Origin: a virus
Strand: one strand, 5' to 3'
Length of the DNA: 21,476 nt
IMG/VR virus record: IMGVR_UViG_3300035157_000430
Span: 1-21,476 of that record
Below are positions 1 to 6,348 of the stretch, piece by piece. The notes beneath the pieces are model-generated. The model worked only from the letters and a program-made list of their open reading frames with translations. It did not search any database and had not been told where the DNA came from. The position numbers and the translations under genes were made by a program. Within the stretch, counting starts at the first letter, position 1. Each line of letters begins with the position of its first letter.

Positions 1-585
1 CCCTCCAAGGGAACCGTGGTTACCTATCACCCAATGTACTTCTACTTCATTAAAATTAGCAAGTAATATGTCAAAGAATTGTGTCAATATTCTTGGTCCA
101 TCTATTGTCACTTGGTTATATAGACTCTCGTCTATTAGATGTGTTTGACCAGGGAATATAAGCTCTCCTTCTACAATATCACCTGCAGCTAGTACTACAC
201 ACTTGTTTACTGGATGAGAGTGACGCTGCACTGAAGCTAGTTCTACTATCTTATGTGCGTACTCTACGACTCTTTCCTCAGCTACTTGTGTGTTATAATC
301 CGGTGTTACTTTAGCTAACTGTACATCTGATAGTATTGCTACCGCTACTTCTTCATTCTTATTGCGCTTATGCAATGTAGGTTTAGGGATATTAGGTTTG
401 TCCCATGTACGAAGGTTGGTATTTACTGCTTGATATACAGCTTCAATCAAATCGGCTTTCTTATTTTTGGCTTTGTCTAACTGCCTAAGTAACCTTAGAT
501 TATCTGCTTTAAGCTCTTGGATTTTACTTGATTCAGCTTCTGCTATAAGCTTATCTACTTTGTCGCTAGATTTCTTTTTACTCAT
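1..585 (-). CDS. Calcineurin-like metallophosphoesterase, 3' end beyond window
   Basis: The open frame starts at ATG 585-583 and is still open at base 1, giving the first 195 residues. Residues 1-45 are lysine- and glutamate-rich and look like a coiled coil. The phosphoesterase fold follows with the usual metal-binding motifs in order: SDVQ (86-89, in place of the common D-x-H), GDIVEG (135-140) and GNHG (188-191). Enzymes of this family (SbcD/Mre11-like nucleases, phosphatases) hydrolyse phosphodiesters or phosphomonoesters with two metal ions. In phages they are usually taken to act in DNA processing, but the substrate here is unknown. The start overlaps the end of the upstream HTH gene by 8 nt, so the two are probably translationally coupled. 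The His of motif I is Gln, and the C-terminal metal ligands lie outside the window. Confidence 0.82.
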   Translation of the reverse strand, partial: MSKKKSSDKVDKLIAEAESSKIQELKADNLRLLRQLDKAKNKKADLIEAVYQAVNTNLRTWDKPNIPKPTLHKRNKNEEVAVAILSDVQLAKVTPDYNTQVAEERVVEYAHKIVELASVQRHSHPVNKCVVLAAGDIVEGELIFPGQTHLIDESLYNQVTIDGPRILTQFFDILLANFNEVEVHWVIGNHGSLGG

Positions 586-820
586 CTTCAACGACCCGTA
601 TAAAATAATTTCTTATAGCGGATTCTGATATTCGAACGCCATACTCTTCTCGTAATAGTCTGTGTACTGTGTAAGGTTTTACTTTCCTACCAGCTTTTAA
701 TCTTTCGATACAGCCTTCCCAGAAAGGCATAGCTTCTTCTGTGATTCTTTCAGATACTGAACTAGTCTTACCTGTTTCAGCCTCTTCAAGAAGTTTTTTG
801 ATATCTTTCATACGATTCAT
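578..820 (-). CDS. Small helix-turn-helix-like protein
   Basis: 80 residues. The N-terminal half is charged and helical. The C-terminal half (about residues 48-75) reads as a helix-turn-helix or small winged helix: YTVHRLLREEYG, then RISESAIRNYF. This suggests DNA binding, as a regulator or small-terminase-like protein, but no family was recognised. No strong ribosome binding site precedes the first ATG; a second ATG at codon 4 is possible. The stop overlaps the start of the metallophosphoesterase gene, so the two form a cotranslated pair. The 600 bases upstream hold no intact gene. Confidence 0.6.
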   Translation of the reverse strand: MNRMKDIKKLLEEAETGKTSSVSERITEEAMPFWEGCIERLKAGRKVKPYTVHRLLREEYGVRISESAIRNYFIRVVEDE

Positions 821-879
821 TCTACATTCATTTATATAAATGTAAAGGACCTAATTGCCGGGAGTGAATGCTATCAATT

Positions 880-1040
880 CTACTTGCCTACTAGCAAAAG
901 GCTGATGTCACGGTTTAATAGTAGGGATACCTCGGTACAGCTACTAAATATATCACGCACATCCGGTGACCACTTTATACAGTGCCAAGCTGTCTCATGG
1001 TCGCACTCCCGATTACAATCGGTTTTATGCCATACTACAT
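880..1040 (-). pseudogene. Frameshifted small Cys/His-rich ORF
   Basis: A well-placed GAAAGG ribosome site lies 5 nt before ATG 1040-1038, the same spacing as at several intact small genes, but the next codon is TAG. One frame over, an open stretch runs from about 1035 to the TAG at 882-880 and reads as plausible protein. It has a Cys/His cluster (CNRECDHETAWHC) and then SPDVRDIFSSC. No start codon exists in that frame. Adding one base after the ATG would restore a protein of about 53 residues. This is therefore either a recently broken gene, an assembly indel or chance. The Cys/His spacing is compatible with zinc binding, but no family was recognised. Confidence 0.33.
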
Positions 1041-1042
1041 AA

Positions 1043-1244
1043 TTACCTTTCTATTTGTTCCTCATCTTTTCTCAAAGTCTTCTCTCCAGAAATTTTATTT
1101 TTATACACGGCACGAACTGCCTTCTTGTAATTTCTTCGCTCCACCTTTTCCAAAAGATTTCGACTTTAACAGCCCTACTGGCAGCCGCTCTTCGCTTCTC
1201 CCTCACTTAGAAACTAGTTCGTATCGCTTCATCGCTATTGCCAT
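1043..1244 (-). pseudogene. Possible broken gene upstream of the Cys/His-rich ORF
   Basis: Three adjacent minus-strand fragments in different frames look like pieces of one basic, helical protein. The first starts at ATG 1244 (MAIAMKRYELVSK, then stop). The second starts at GTG 1206 (REKRRAAASRAVKVEIF). The third ends at TAA 1045-1043 (ERRNYKKAVRAVYKNKISG, then a charged tail ending EEQIER). The last fragment ends right at the ribosome site of the next ORF, as intact neighbours do. Two frame changes would be needed to join them, so this is an inference. Chance or a structured RNA are alternatives. Confidence 0.22.
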
Positions 1245-1422
1245 CCGGCTGTTAATACTTTTAGTAGGTATGTGTGGAAGTGTTCACTATAGGTTGATTG
1301 TTGACATTTGAAGTATACCCGTTGCAAGTTCTCCTTGCACTCTATTCTTCCACTGAATATAGCTTAACTAGTGGAAAGGAACACTAGCGTACGAATGTAT
1401 TGTACTACTTTATTCCATACCA

Positions 1423-2874
1423 CTATACTACATTTAGTTTTAATGCATGCTCCTTTACTTCATCTATATCTTTTAGATTTATAATCTTATGTTTAGTACA
1501 TAAGTCATAACATTCTTTCAACAAATTGTAACCATCAGTTGCACCGTATGCTCCGAACACATACATATCAGATACCCATATACGCCTAGCTGGCATAGTT
1601 GCCAACCATTCTAATGCTGGACCGTCTATGACATTACCAGCACCACTATGGTCATCCATATATTGTTCACTTACTCTCATACCATTCTTGGCAATGATAT
1701 GTAAATCACCAGTTAAATGACTACCGTTATACATAGCTATGTTAACAGCAGGTAATAACTGCATAATTTCTAGTATGTCTTCACCTGAAAAGGACATAGA
1801 ACCAGAAGCATCAATTAATATTGTGCCACCTTTAACATTCTGTTTTTGTTTAAATACTTTCTTATCAACACACCACCTATTCATATACTTTGGATTAACT
1901 CCATAGTCCATAGGTCTGTAGTTTCTAGAGTTCTTTAATCGTCCTTGTAAGTTAACGGTCATTGGGGGATTATGTATCTTCATTTCTCCCCACTTACCTA
2001 TACCAGTACTAGATGAGTAGTTCATTTTTTCTATTAAATCACCACGCATTCTCTTTTCAAGAGTAGAAACAGTATCTTCTAAAGTTGTTTGTCCTTCAGA
2101 CTCACCTTCAGTTGACTCTTCACCTTTACCTTCTTCACCTTCACCACCACTACTAGGTTGTGGTGCTGGTTTAATAACATCTTCAGGTTTCGGTTTATCA
2201 ATAAACTGATTAAGAATAAAAGATAACTTTTCAGCTAGCTTCTGTACTTTACGATAACTAGGTATTTGATTATATCTATGACTTAATAAATCATGTTGAA
2301 ATTTATTAGCTATACCCATAGCATAATTTAATTCTGATTTCCTTAAATCAGATAAATTATTAAGTTCACTATCAATAGCATCTCTAAATTTTTCTTTTAC
2401 ATGTGCAAAGTGTGGACTATCTGAATGACCATATCTTTCTGCAACAACAGAATAAGATGCTAATAGATATAATATTGCATCTGCTATTGAACCATTATAT
2501 ATTAATTGTTGTATGTCCATGTCAAGTTTATCTTTACATAACATCCAACTATCCATATCTAATTTAGCTTTAGCAGTAAGTAAGTAATTAATTCTTACTT
2601 CTTCTAGTGCTTCAACAGCATCACTTCTTGTACCCCTAAGTAGCTTACCCATAGTTTTCGGACTCCACTTGGCGTGACCAAGTTCATGTCTTCTAATCAT
2701 GCGACTATGATTGATACCACAATATTCACAAGCCCTATCCATAGGAACATACATTTGTCTATTCAAATTATCTGTTCTAGGTTGTGGGTCCTGTTCTGTG
2801 GTTTCCATCACATGCCACGAATCATCTTTTGTGACAATTTGTGGATATGGGTAGGCTTTAGGTTCGTTAGTCAT
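1423..2874 (-). CDS. CobT-like protein with HExxH motif and C-terminal VWA domain
   Basis: 483 residues. Near the N-terminus a CEYC pair (49-52) is followed by HELGH (63-67) and then EEVRIN (91-96). This is the arrangement of a zinc metallopeptidase of the HExxH...E type, with E91 or E92 as a possible third ligand. A helical middle part leads to an acidic, glycine- and serine-rich linker (about 241-264). The C-terminal von Willebrand A domain carries the metal-dependent adhesion motif DASGSMS (355-361) and a later WVSD strand. The gene start overlaps the end of the AAA+ gene by 8 nt, so the two products are made together. MoxR-type ATPases with VWA partners act as chaperone-like remodelling machines; the phage versions are often labelled cobaltochelatase CobS/CobT. 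No cobalamin gene is nearby, so a remodelling or proteolysis role is more likely than chelation. The target is unknown. Confidence 0.78.
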   Translation of the reverse strand: MTNEPKAYPYPQIVTKDDSWHVMETTEQDPQPRTDNLNRQMYVPMDRACEYCGINHSRMIRRHELGHAKWSPKTMGKLLRGTRSDAVEALEEVRINYLLTAKAKLDMDSWMLCKDKLDMDIQQLIYNGSIADAILYLLASYSVVAERYGHSDSPHFAHVKEKFRDAIDSELNNLSDLRKSELNYAMGIANKFQHDLLSHRYNQIPSYRKVQKLAEKLSFILNQFIDKPKPEDVIKPAPQPSSGGEGEEGKGEESTEGESEGQTTLEDTVSTLEKRMRGDLIEKMNYSSSTGIGKWGEMKIHNPPMTVNLQGRLKNSRNYRPMDYGVNPKYMNRWCVDKKVFKQKQNVKGGTILIDASGSMSFSGEDILEIMQLLPAVNIAMYNGSHLTGDLHIIAKNGMRVSEQYMDDHSGAGNVIDGPALEWLATMPARRIWVSDMYVFGAYGATDGYNLLKECYDLCTKHKIINLKDIDEVKEHALKLNVV

Positions 2875-3586
2875 CAGCTCTACTTAATGTAATAGCATCA
2901 ACTAATTCTTCAGACTTATGACCGAATACTAAACGACCAGCAGTTTCTGGTGTAAATCCTTCATCTTGTAATTGAAAGAATTCAGACCAAGCACGAACAG
3001 ATATTCGTTCTTCTGGGTCGTCTACCATTGTTGTATCGTGTATTACTTCGTGCCATTCATCAGGGAATTTTTCCATTGCCTGTGGATGTATTGTATCGAC
3101 ATGTATTTTAACAGGAAATCTGTCTTTCAACGCAAGTGGCAATGATTCCGGGGGACTGTTAGTAGTAGCAACTACTTGAAAACCTTCTGCAGGTCTTACA
3201 GTTTCCTTTTCGTCATTGTTTAATGTCAACATTGCTATGTCTTGGTCATCCAAAATGGCATGCAAGAATGTCATTGCGTCTGGTGATGCGTGGTCAATTT
3301 CGTTAATAACTAACCTACCACCATTACGCCATGCTTGTATTGCAATACCGTCATGCCATGCGAAACTACCGTCCTTACTTGGCTTGTAAAAACCTTCCAA
3401 GTTAGCAGAAGCAGTATCTTCTGTCATGGTTATTTGATAAACATTAGCGTTACCGTTAATGTCTAATGGTGTGCCTTGTTTTACAGCACTATATGTTTTA
3501 CCTGTACCTGGGGGACCGAAGAGTAACACTCTTCTAGACCTACCTAGCACAGATTGTATTAATTTCCAACAATCTATTTCTGACAT
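2867..3586 (-). CDS. MoxR/CobS-like AAA+ ATPase
   Basis: 239 residues with the expected motifs in order: Walker A GPPGTGKT (24-31), a Walker B strand LVINEID (92-98), sensor 1 VVATTNS (138-144), and LKDRF (153-157) holding a likely arginine finger. The protein is short for the family, with a small C-terminal lid. Where most members have Asp-Glu in Walker B this one reads Asn95-Glu96; the catalytic Glu is kept. A strong ribosome site (GAAAGGAAC) lies 6 nt before the ATG. It probably forms a ring that works on the VWA protein encoded directly downstream, with which it overlaps by 8 nt. The pair resembles MoxR-VWA and CobS-CobT systems. The substrate is unknown. Confidence 0.85.
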   Translation of the reverse strand: MSEIDCWKLIQSVLGRSRRVLLFGPPGTGKTYSAVKQGTPLDINGNANVYQITMTEDTASANLEGFYKPSKDGSFAWHDGIAIQAWRNGGRLVINEIDHASPDAMTFLHAILDDQDIAMLTLNNDEKETVRPAEGFQVVATTNSPPESLPLALKDRFPVKIHVDTIHPQAMEKFPDEWHEVIHDTTMVDDPEERISVRAWSEFFQLQDEGFTPETAGRLVFGHKSEELVDAITLSRADD

Positions 3587-3597
3587 GTTGTTCCTTT

Positions 3598-3903
3598 CTA
3601 TATTATTATTTCTTCTTGATTAGGTACATATCGACAATAAATGTCAACAGTATCTAAACTATTTCTTCTTTGTTGTATCTCAAACTTACCTTTTTCAGCA
3701 AGATGAGATATATTTCTTTGAGTCATTGACTCTATATTTGCTTTAACACCACTAATCCACTTATCTCTTACGCCTATTATGAACCATTGTTCTGGCTGAT
3801 TTAGTAATCTTTTAACTACATCATCAGTTAATAAGCTAGGTTGTCTACCTTTTCTATTGCTATAAGGGGCTGGTGGTACAGCTGGCTTTATTTCATCCAT
3901 CAT
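3598..3903 (-). CDS. Hypothetical protein, 101 aa, upstream of the AAA+ gene
   Basis: Not recognised. The N-terminus is proline-rich and probably disordered. The rest alternates helices and strands (QPEQWFIIGVRDKW, then TQRNISHLAEKGKFEI) and ends in a strand-like stretch (VDIYCRYVPN); it could be a small winged-helix-like domain. It starts with two successive ATGs inside the end of the upstream 152-aa gene (11-nt overlap), and GAAAGGA sits just before. It ends 11 nt before the AAA+ start. The tight packing suggests that the 152-aa, 101-aa, AAA+ and VWA products are one translational unit with a shared job, which is an inference. Confidence 0.72.
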   Translation of the reverse strand: MMDEIKPAVPPAPYSNRKGRQPSLLTDDVVKRLLNQPEQWFIIGVRDKWISGVKANIESMTQRNISHLAEKGKFEIQQRRNSLDTVDIYCRYVPNQEEIII

Positions 3904-4351
3904 TTCCTTTCAAGAAATCAGCAACATCATCACTGATATCTTCTTTCATTGCTTCGATGTTTTCCATTGTTACTCCTAACAATCGTTCTTCATCTTCTAG
4001 TAAATGCACTTGAATAGAAGTAGGTTCTATAGCTAACCATGCTCTAAAGATACCTCGCTTTTGAGTCTCTTCTCTGATATGCTCTACTTCTGCTACAGTT
4101 ACTGTATCCTTACCATCCAACATAGGATGATTACTAAGAAAGTCAGTCATAATTTCTGCCCTAATACTTTGAACAGTTTCATATGCTTCTTGGATAGCCT
4201 GCATACTAGTACTAGCTTTAACTAATACTTTATATACATCTGGTTCTTCATTTAAGAAGTGACCTTTATCATCGTGACTATCAAATCCAGCATATGCAAT
4301 TACTACTGCGTATTCTTTATTTAATTTTTCTATGACTTCAATAACATTCAT
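3893..4351 (-). CDS. Hypothetical protein, 152 aa, first gene of the AAA+/VWA unit
   Basis: Not recognised. It is a soluble, acidic, mixed alpha/beta protein: an N-terminal helix (VIEVIEKLNKEYA), a strand and loop (VIAYAGFDSHDDKG), long helices around residues 50-75, and an acidic C-terminal helix. No membrane segment or catalytic motif was seen. The ribosome site AAAGGA lies 6 nt before the ATG and directly follows, partly inside, a strong intergenic hairpin (4357-4405), which could limit its translation. It is the first gene after the structured RNA at 4463-4612 and leads the unit containing the AAA+ and VWA genes. Confidence 0.72.
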   Translation of the reverse strand: MNVIEVIEKLNKEYAVVIAYAGFDSHDDKGHFLNEEPDVYKVLVKASTSMQAIQEAYETVQSIRAEIMTDFLSNHPMLDGKDTVTVAEVEHIREETQKRGIFRAWLAIEPTSIQVHLLEDEERLLGVTMENIEAMKEDISDDVADFLKGNDG

Positions 4352-4356
4352 AATTT

Positions 4357-4405
4357 CCTTTCTTTATTCAGCTTTGTGCATAGTCGGAAGCTGAATAAAG
4401 GAAGG
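4357..4405 (-). promoter_or_regulatory. Intergenic hairpin covering a ribosome binding site (shared-loop family)
   Basis: Perfect stem of 11 bp (4362-4372 with 4390-4400), extendable to 13, around a 17-nt loop that reads TTCCGACTATGCACAAA on the minus strand. After one mismatch four more pairs can form, and these include the AAAGG of the ribosome site of the downstream 152-aa gene. Two other leftward hairpins (7532-7574, 7691-7754) have different stems but loops of the same length and the same TTCCGA(C/A)TA start. No U-tract follows, so it is not a terminator. Likely roles are protein binding, RNase III cutting or translation control. Confidence 0.6.
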
Positions 4406-4462
4406 GGACTCCTCTATTCAGTTCCTTTCACCATTCTAACCTCAGCACGCTAAGGCATATAA

Positions 4463-4612
4463 ATAGCTAGGTACCTACTTTCAGTCGTATACAACAGGGC
4501 ATATGTTTTTAATACTCTTACTAATAGATACCTAGCTATCTACATACGGTTGTCTATTGCTAGACAGTTGATATTTATTATCACTTGCGTGATATACCAA
4601 CATGTAGATAGC
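4463..4612 (-). ncRNA. Structured intergenic RNA: three-way junction with two GCAA tetraloops and a competing helix
   Basis: Read on the minus strand, P1 is a perfect 11-bp helix (4602-4612 with 4535-4545). P2 follows with no gap (4594-4601 with 4567-4574, 8 bp with one G-U), then a 5-nt bulge and a 5-bp helix closed by GCAA (4580-4593). P3 follows with no gap (4551-4556 with 4561-4566), also closed by GCAA. Only 5 nt (4546-4550) lie unpaired before P1 closes. The G-U pair and the GCAA loops exist only on this strand. Bases 4529-4539, which share 5 nt with P1, form a second perfect 11-bp helix with 4463-4473, so the two helices compete. It lies between the 74-aa gene and the hairpin before the 152-aa gene. 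It does not match a known riboswitch or ribozyme that I can name. It could be a switch, a stable small RNA or a processing element. Confidence 0.6.
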
Positions 4613-4627
4613 ATGCTTGCGTTTCAA

Positions 4628-4852
4628 TTACTCATCGGTAATTAAATATGGTGATTTAGTAAATATACTAGGTGCATGTGCGACAAAATTTTCATATCCA
4701 TCGTTATCAGCTAGTGTTACTAGTTCATCTATATAGTCTATCGCTTGTTCTTTACTCACATTAGAAGAAAAGAAAAAATCTACTGTTAGTATATTTTCAT
4801 CTCTCTTCATATTATCGTCTACATATTCATAAACTTCAGTCACAACAATCAC
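4628..4852 (-). CDS. Hypothetical small acidic protein, 74 aa
   Basis: Not recognised. It is an acidic protein with a strand-rich N-terminus (VTEVYEYVDD), then LTVDFFFSS, then a helix (EQAIDYIDELVTLADND). No cysteine cluster or membrane segment is present. The start is uncertain: the GTG at 4852 is very close to the AGAGGA ribosome site, so the GTG at 4843 (three codons in) may be used instead. It overlaps the end of the Cys-rich 77-aa gene by 17 nt. It is the last gene before the large structured RNA. Confidence 0.62.
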   Translation of the reverse strand: MIVVTEVYEYVDDNMKRDENILTVDFFFSSNVSKEQAIDYIDELVTLADNDGYENFVAHAPSIFTKSPYLITDE

Positions 4853-5069
4853 ATCCTCTATCTAAAACTTGCATATTCACTTGTTCATGTAATGTAAATG
4901 CACCGACATGTTTCTCATGTCTTACACATCCAATTAATAATTGATTATCTATATTAATACCTATTTCTAAGTTACCATATTCTCTTGGTGACATATCATC
5001 AGGTAGTTCATTCATACATTCTTGACAGCTCATAAAAGCTATCATTTCAAGTGATTTAATTGCTTCCAT
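4836..5069 (-). CDS. Hypothetical Cys-rich small protein, 77 aa
   Basis: Not recognised. Cysteines and histidines are grouped as C15-x2-C18, C48-x2-H51, H54, and a C-terminal CDCC (73-76), so it could bind zinc or an Fe-S cluster. Between them is a strand-like segment (YGNLEIGINIDNQLLIG). The ATG overlaps the stop of the upstream 53-aa gene as TAATG, a typical coupled start. The C-terminus overlaps the next gene. Function unknown. Confidence 0.65.
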   Translation of the reverse strand: MEAIKSLEMIAFMSCQECMNELPDDMSPREYGNLEIGINIDNQLLIGCVRHEKHVGAFTLHEQVNMQVLDRGCDCCD

Positions 5070-5230
5070 TATTCTTCCTGTTCTTTGTTTATTTCAACAC
5101 CAGATAAGATTTTTAATAAATCATGGTGATGTGTCAATTGTTTTTGTAGTAATTCTAATGATTCAACTATGTCACCTACAATGTCCCATAGTTTATCAAC
5201 ATTCTTTTCAATCTTTGCCAATCTCGTCAC
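5069..5230 (-). CDS. Small coiled-coil protein, 53 aa
   Basis: A short gene with a GTG start at 5230-5228, preceded at 4-5 nt by GAAAGG, the standard ribosome site of this block. The stop (5071-5069) shares one base with the next ATG (TAATG). It overlaps the end of the YubB-like gene by 23 nt. The product is one long amphipathic helix with regularly spaced hydrophobic residues (KIEKNVDKLWDIVGDIVESL, then LELLQKQL), an HHH run and an acidic C-terminus. Probably a small oligomeric coiled coil; function unknown. Ribosome site, coupling and composition together support it as real. Confidence 0.62.
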   Translation of the reverse strand: MTRLAKIEKNVDKLWDIVGDIVESLELLQKQLTHHHDLLKILSGVEINKEQEE

Positions 5231-5792
5231 TTATCCTTTCTAAACTATCCATATCAGCAGACCAACCAGCTCGAATTGCTTCGTCTTCTTCTGGTTGCCA
5301 TGGGTAGGTAGATACTCCTTCTCCATTACCTAGTTCTATTTCATATGTATTAGTTATTTGTACATCATATTCAGTAGCAATATGTTGTAATAGTAGGAAT
5401 GGTTGTCCCCATGCACTATCAAATGCAATTGTTAATTCTTCATCGCATTGATTAAGTAATCTAGTATCACAATCACCCCATTTAGTTCCCCAGTTACGAT
5501 ACTGCCATTCAATTGGTTTATAAGAACCATATTTTTCCATGAGTTCATCTTTTACCATGTCCATCATAGGTCTAGGGCCGTCTTCATCTTCGTACCAAAC
5601 ATCTACTTGTACACTATCGATTTTTCTAAATCCTTCGTGTAATCCGTCCATTTCTTTTGGTACTGGCATACAATTAGTTAATGTATACTGAACACATTCT
5701 TTATCAGTATCATTAGTAATAGTATCTAATAACTTACTGATATTATCTTTACTACCAGTAATTTCTATAGTGTTATAACACCAATTAGGCAT
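5208..5792 (-). CDS. Api92/YubB-like (DUF1281-type) protein
   Basis: 194 residues from the chosen ATG (5792-5790). A GTG three codons upstream abuts the AAGGAAGG ribosome site, so the ATG is preferred. The N-terminus MPNWCYN (1-7) and the later NWGTKWG (100-106) are the signature of the Api92/YubB ferredoxin-like family, common in phages and plasmids: a start of the type M-x-N-W-C-x-N followed by a W-G-T-K-W block near the middle. The C-terminal part has an alternating strand pattern, then an acidic tail. The molecular role of the family is not settled. It overlaps the upstream 102-aa gene by 8 nt and is followed by the 53-aa coiled-coil gene. Confidence 0.75.
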   Translation of the reverse strand: MPNWCYNTIEITGSKDNISKLLDTITNDTDKECVQYTLTNCMPVPKEMDGLHEGFRKIDSVQVDVWYEDEDGPRPMMDMVKDELMEKYGSYKPIEWQYRNWGTKWGDCDTRLLNQCDEELTIAFDSAWGQPFLLLQHIATEYDVQITNTYEIELGNGEGVSTYPWQPEEDEAIRAGWSADMDSLERISDEIGKD

Positions 5793-6093
5793 CTTTATCA
5801 CCTTCCTTTTTCCATTGTTCTATATTTTCGTTGATGTCAATCATAAATGTTTTGACTGCATCAGCTTCTTTTACACCAAAGCCTCTATCTCCAAGAGTTT
5901 CAGTATATTCTTCGCCATTAAGCCATTCAGTAAAATCATCTCTGAATTTATCTACGGCTAATATTGAAGCCATTACTTTCATTTGTAATTCTTTATCATT
6001 TTCAGTAAGATGTGTAACCATTGTCATTTGTAAATTTCCAATGAGTTCTATCTTTCTTTGTAGATTCTTAACTATAGTATTAATGTCTGACAT
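5785..6093 (-). CDS. Hypothetical helical protein, 102 aa
   Basis: Not recognised. Largely helical: residues 1-45 form one or two long helices (VKNLQRKIELIGNLQMTMVT, then LTENDKELQMKVMASILAVD). After a short charged loop, another helix (ADAVKTFMIDINENIEQWKK) ends in a lysine/aspartate tail. No cysteine or membrane segment. The ATG lies 2 nt after the stop of the 77-aa gene and uses GAAAGGAAG inside the end of that gene. The stop overlaps the YubB-like start. Probably a small soluble early protein. Confidence 0.68.
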   Translation of the reverse strand: MSDINTIVKNLQRKIELIGNLQMTMVTHLTENDKELQMKVMASILAVDKFRDDFTEWLNGEEYTETLGDRGFGVKEADAVKTFMIDINENIEQWKKEGDKDA

Positions 6094-6095
6094 AT

Positions 6096-6329
6096 TTATT
6101 CTTCTTCCTTTCCAATATACTTACGCTCAGCCTTGTTTATCTGATGTATTACAGCTTCTTCTAGCATTGCACACCAGTTCTTAACTTTTTGGTCTAATGA
6201 ACTATAATTTTCAGAGTTACATGCATTATGTAAATCTATTAATGTCCAATGGACTACTTTTATTACCTCTTCTTTAGGTAGTTTCTCTAACTTTTCGATA
6301 CTTTTTAATATCTCATCGCTACTTATCAT
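6096..6329 (-). CDS. Hypothetical helical protein, 77 aa, after the attenuator
   Basis: Not recognised. A soluble, all-helical protein (SDEILKSIEKLEKLPKEEVI, then VVHWTLIDLHNACN, then KVKNWCAMLEEAVIHQINKA) ending in glutamates. The ribosome site AAAGGAAGGA precedes the ATG by about 10 nt and lies immediately after the U-tract of the terminator at 6349-6401. Its expression therefore depends on readthrough or on a start after the terminator. The 102-aa gene follows after 2 nt. Confidence 0.66.
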   Translation of the reverse strand: MISSDEILKSIEKLEKLPKEEVIKVVHWTLIDLHNACNSENYSSLDQKVKNWCAMLEEAVIHQINKAERKYIGKEEE

Positions 6330-6348
6330 TTACTAATTTCCTTCCTTT

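Larger units (their letters stand above)
821..1422. other. 600-nt region with no intact gene
   Basis: This stretch separates the VWA gene from the HTH gene and looks richer in G and C than its surroundings. The minus strand holds several open fragments that resemble protein but are broken by frame changes (see the two pseudogene entries). Inverted repeats include CGGGAGTG (859-866) with CACTCCCG (1004-1011), TGCAAG/CTTGCA (about 1323-1339), and CTAGTG/CACTAG around 1369-1388. No clear promoter, tRNA or U-tract terminator was found. It could be a decayed gene pair or a structured RNA. Confidence 0.4.

Noticed and set aside
1030-1040. TAG read as an amino acid (recoded phage)
   Set aside because: TAG ends the VWA, terminase and 402-aa genes, so it acts as a normal stop here.
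990-1045. tRNA-Thr-like anticodon stem (CCGATTGTAATCGG)
   Set aside because: The loop would have 6 nt, and no acceptor, D or T arms can be placed around it.
982-1311. 109-codon rightward open frame
   Set aside because: GTG start without ribosome site, opposite to the neighbouring genes, hydrophobic/Phe-rich composition typical of antisense frames; lies over better minus-strand fragments.
1320-1340. Terminator after the VWA gene (TGCAAG/CTTGCA hairpin)
   Set aside because: No T-tract follows on the minus strand; left as an unexplained inverted repeat.
4384-4393. Five-codon leader peptide starting at the ATG in the hairpin loop (MHKAE)
   Set aside because: No ribosome site before it; the ATG is part of the shared loop sequence.
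4418-4500. Glutamine riboswitch (glnA/downstream-peptide type), suggested by GAAAGTAGG and GAAAGGAAC on the minus strand
   Set aside because: The upstream GUUC partner and the conserved junction are absent; similarity is limited to short A/G-rich strings that also serve as ribosome sites.
4535-4612. tRNA in place of the three-way junction
   Set aside because: Length is right (78 nt), but there is no T-arm consensus, no 7-nt anticodon loop, and the outer stem has 11 bp.
5831-6184. 117-codon rightward frame
   Set aside because: Antisense shadow of the 102-aa and 77-aa genes, low-complexity Ser/Leu composition.
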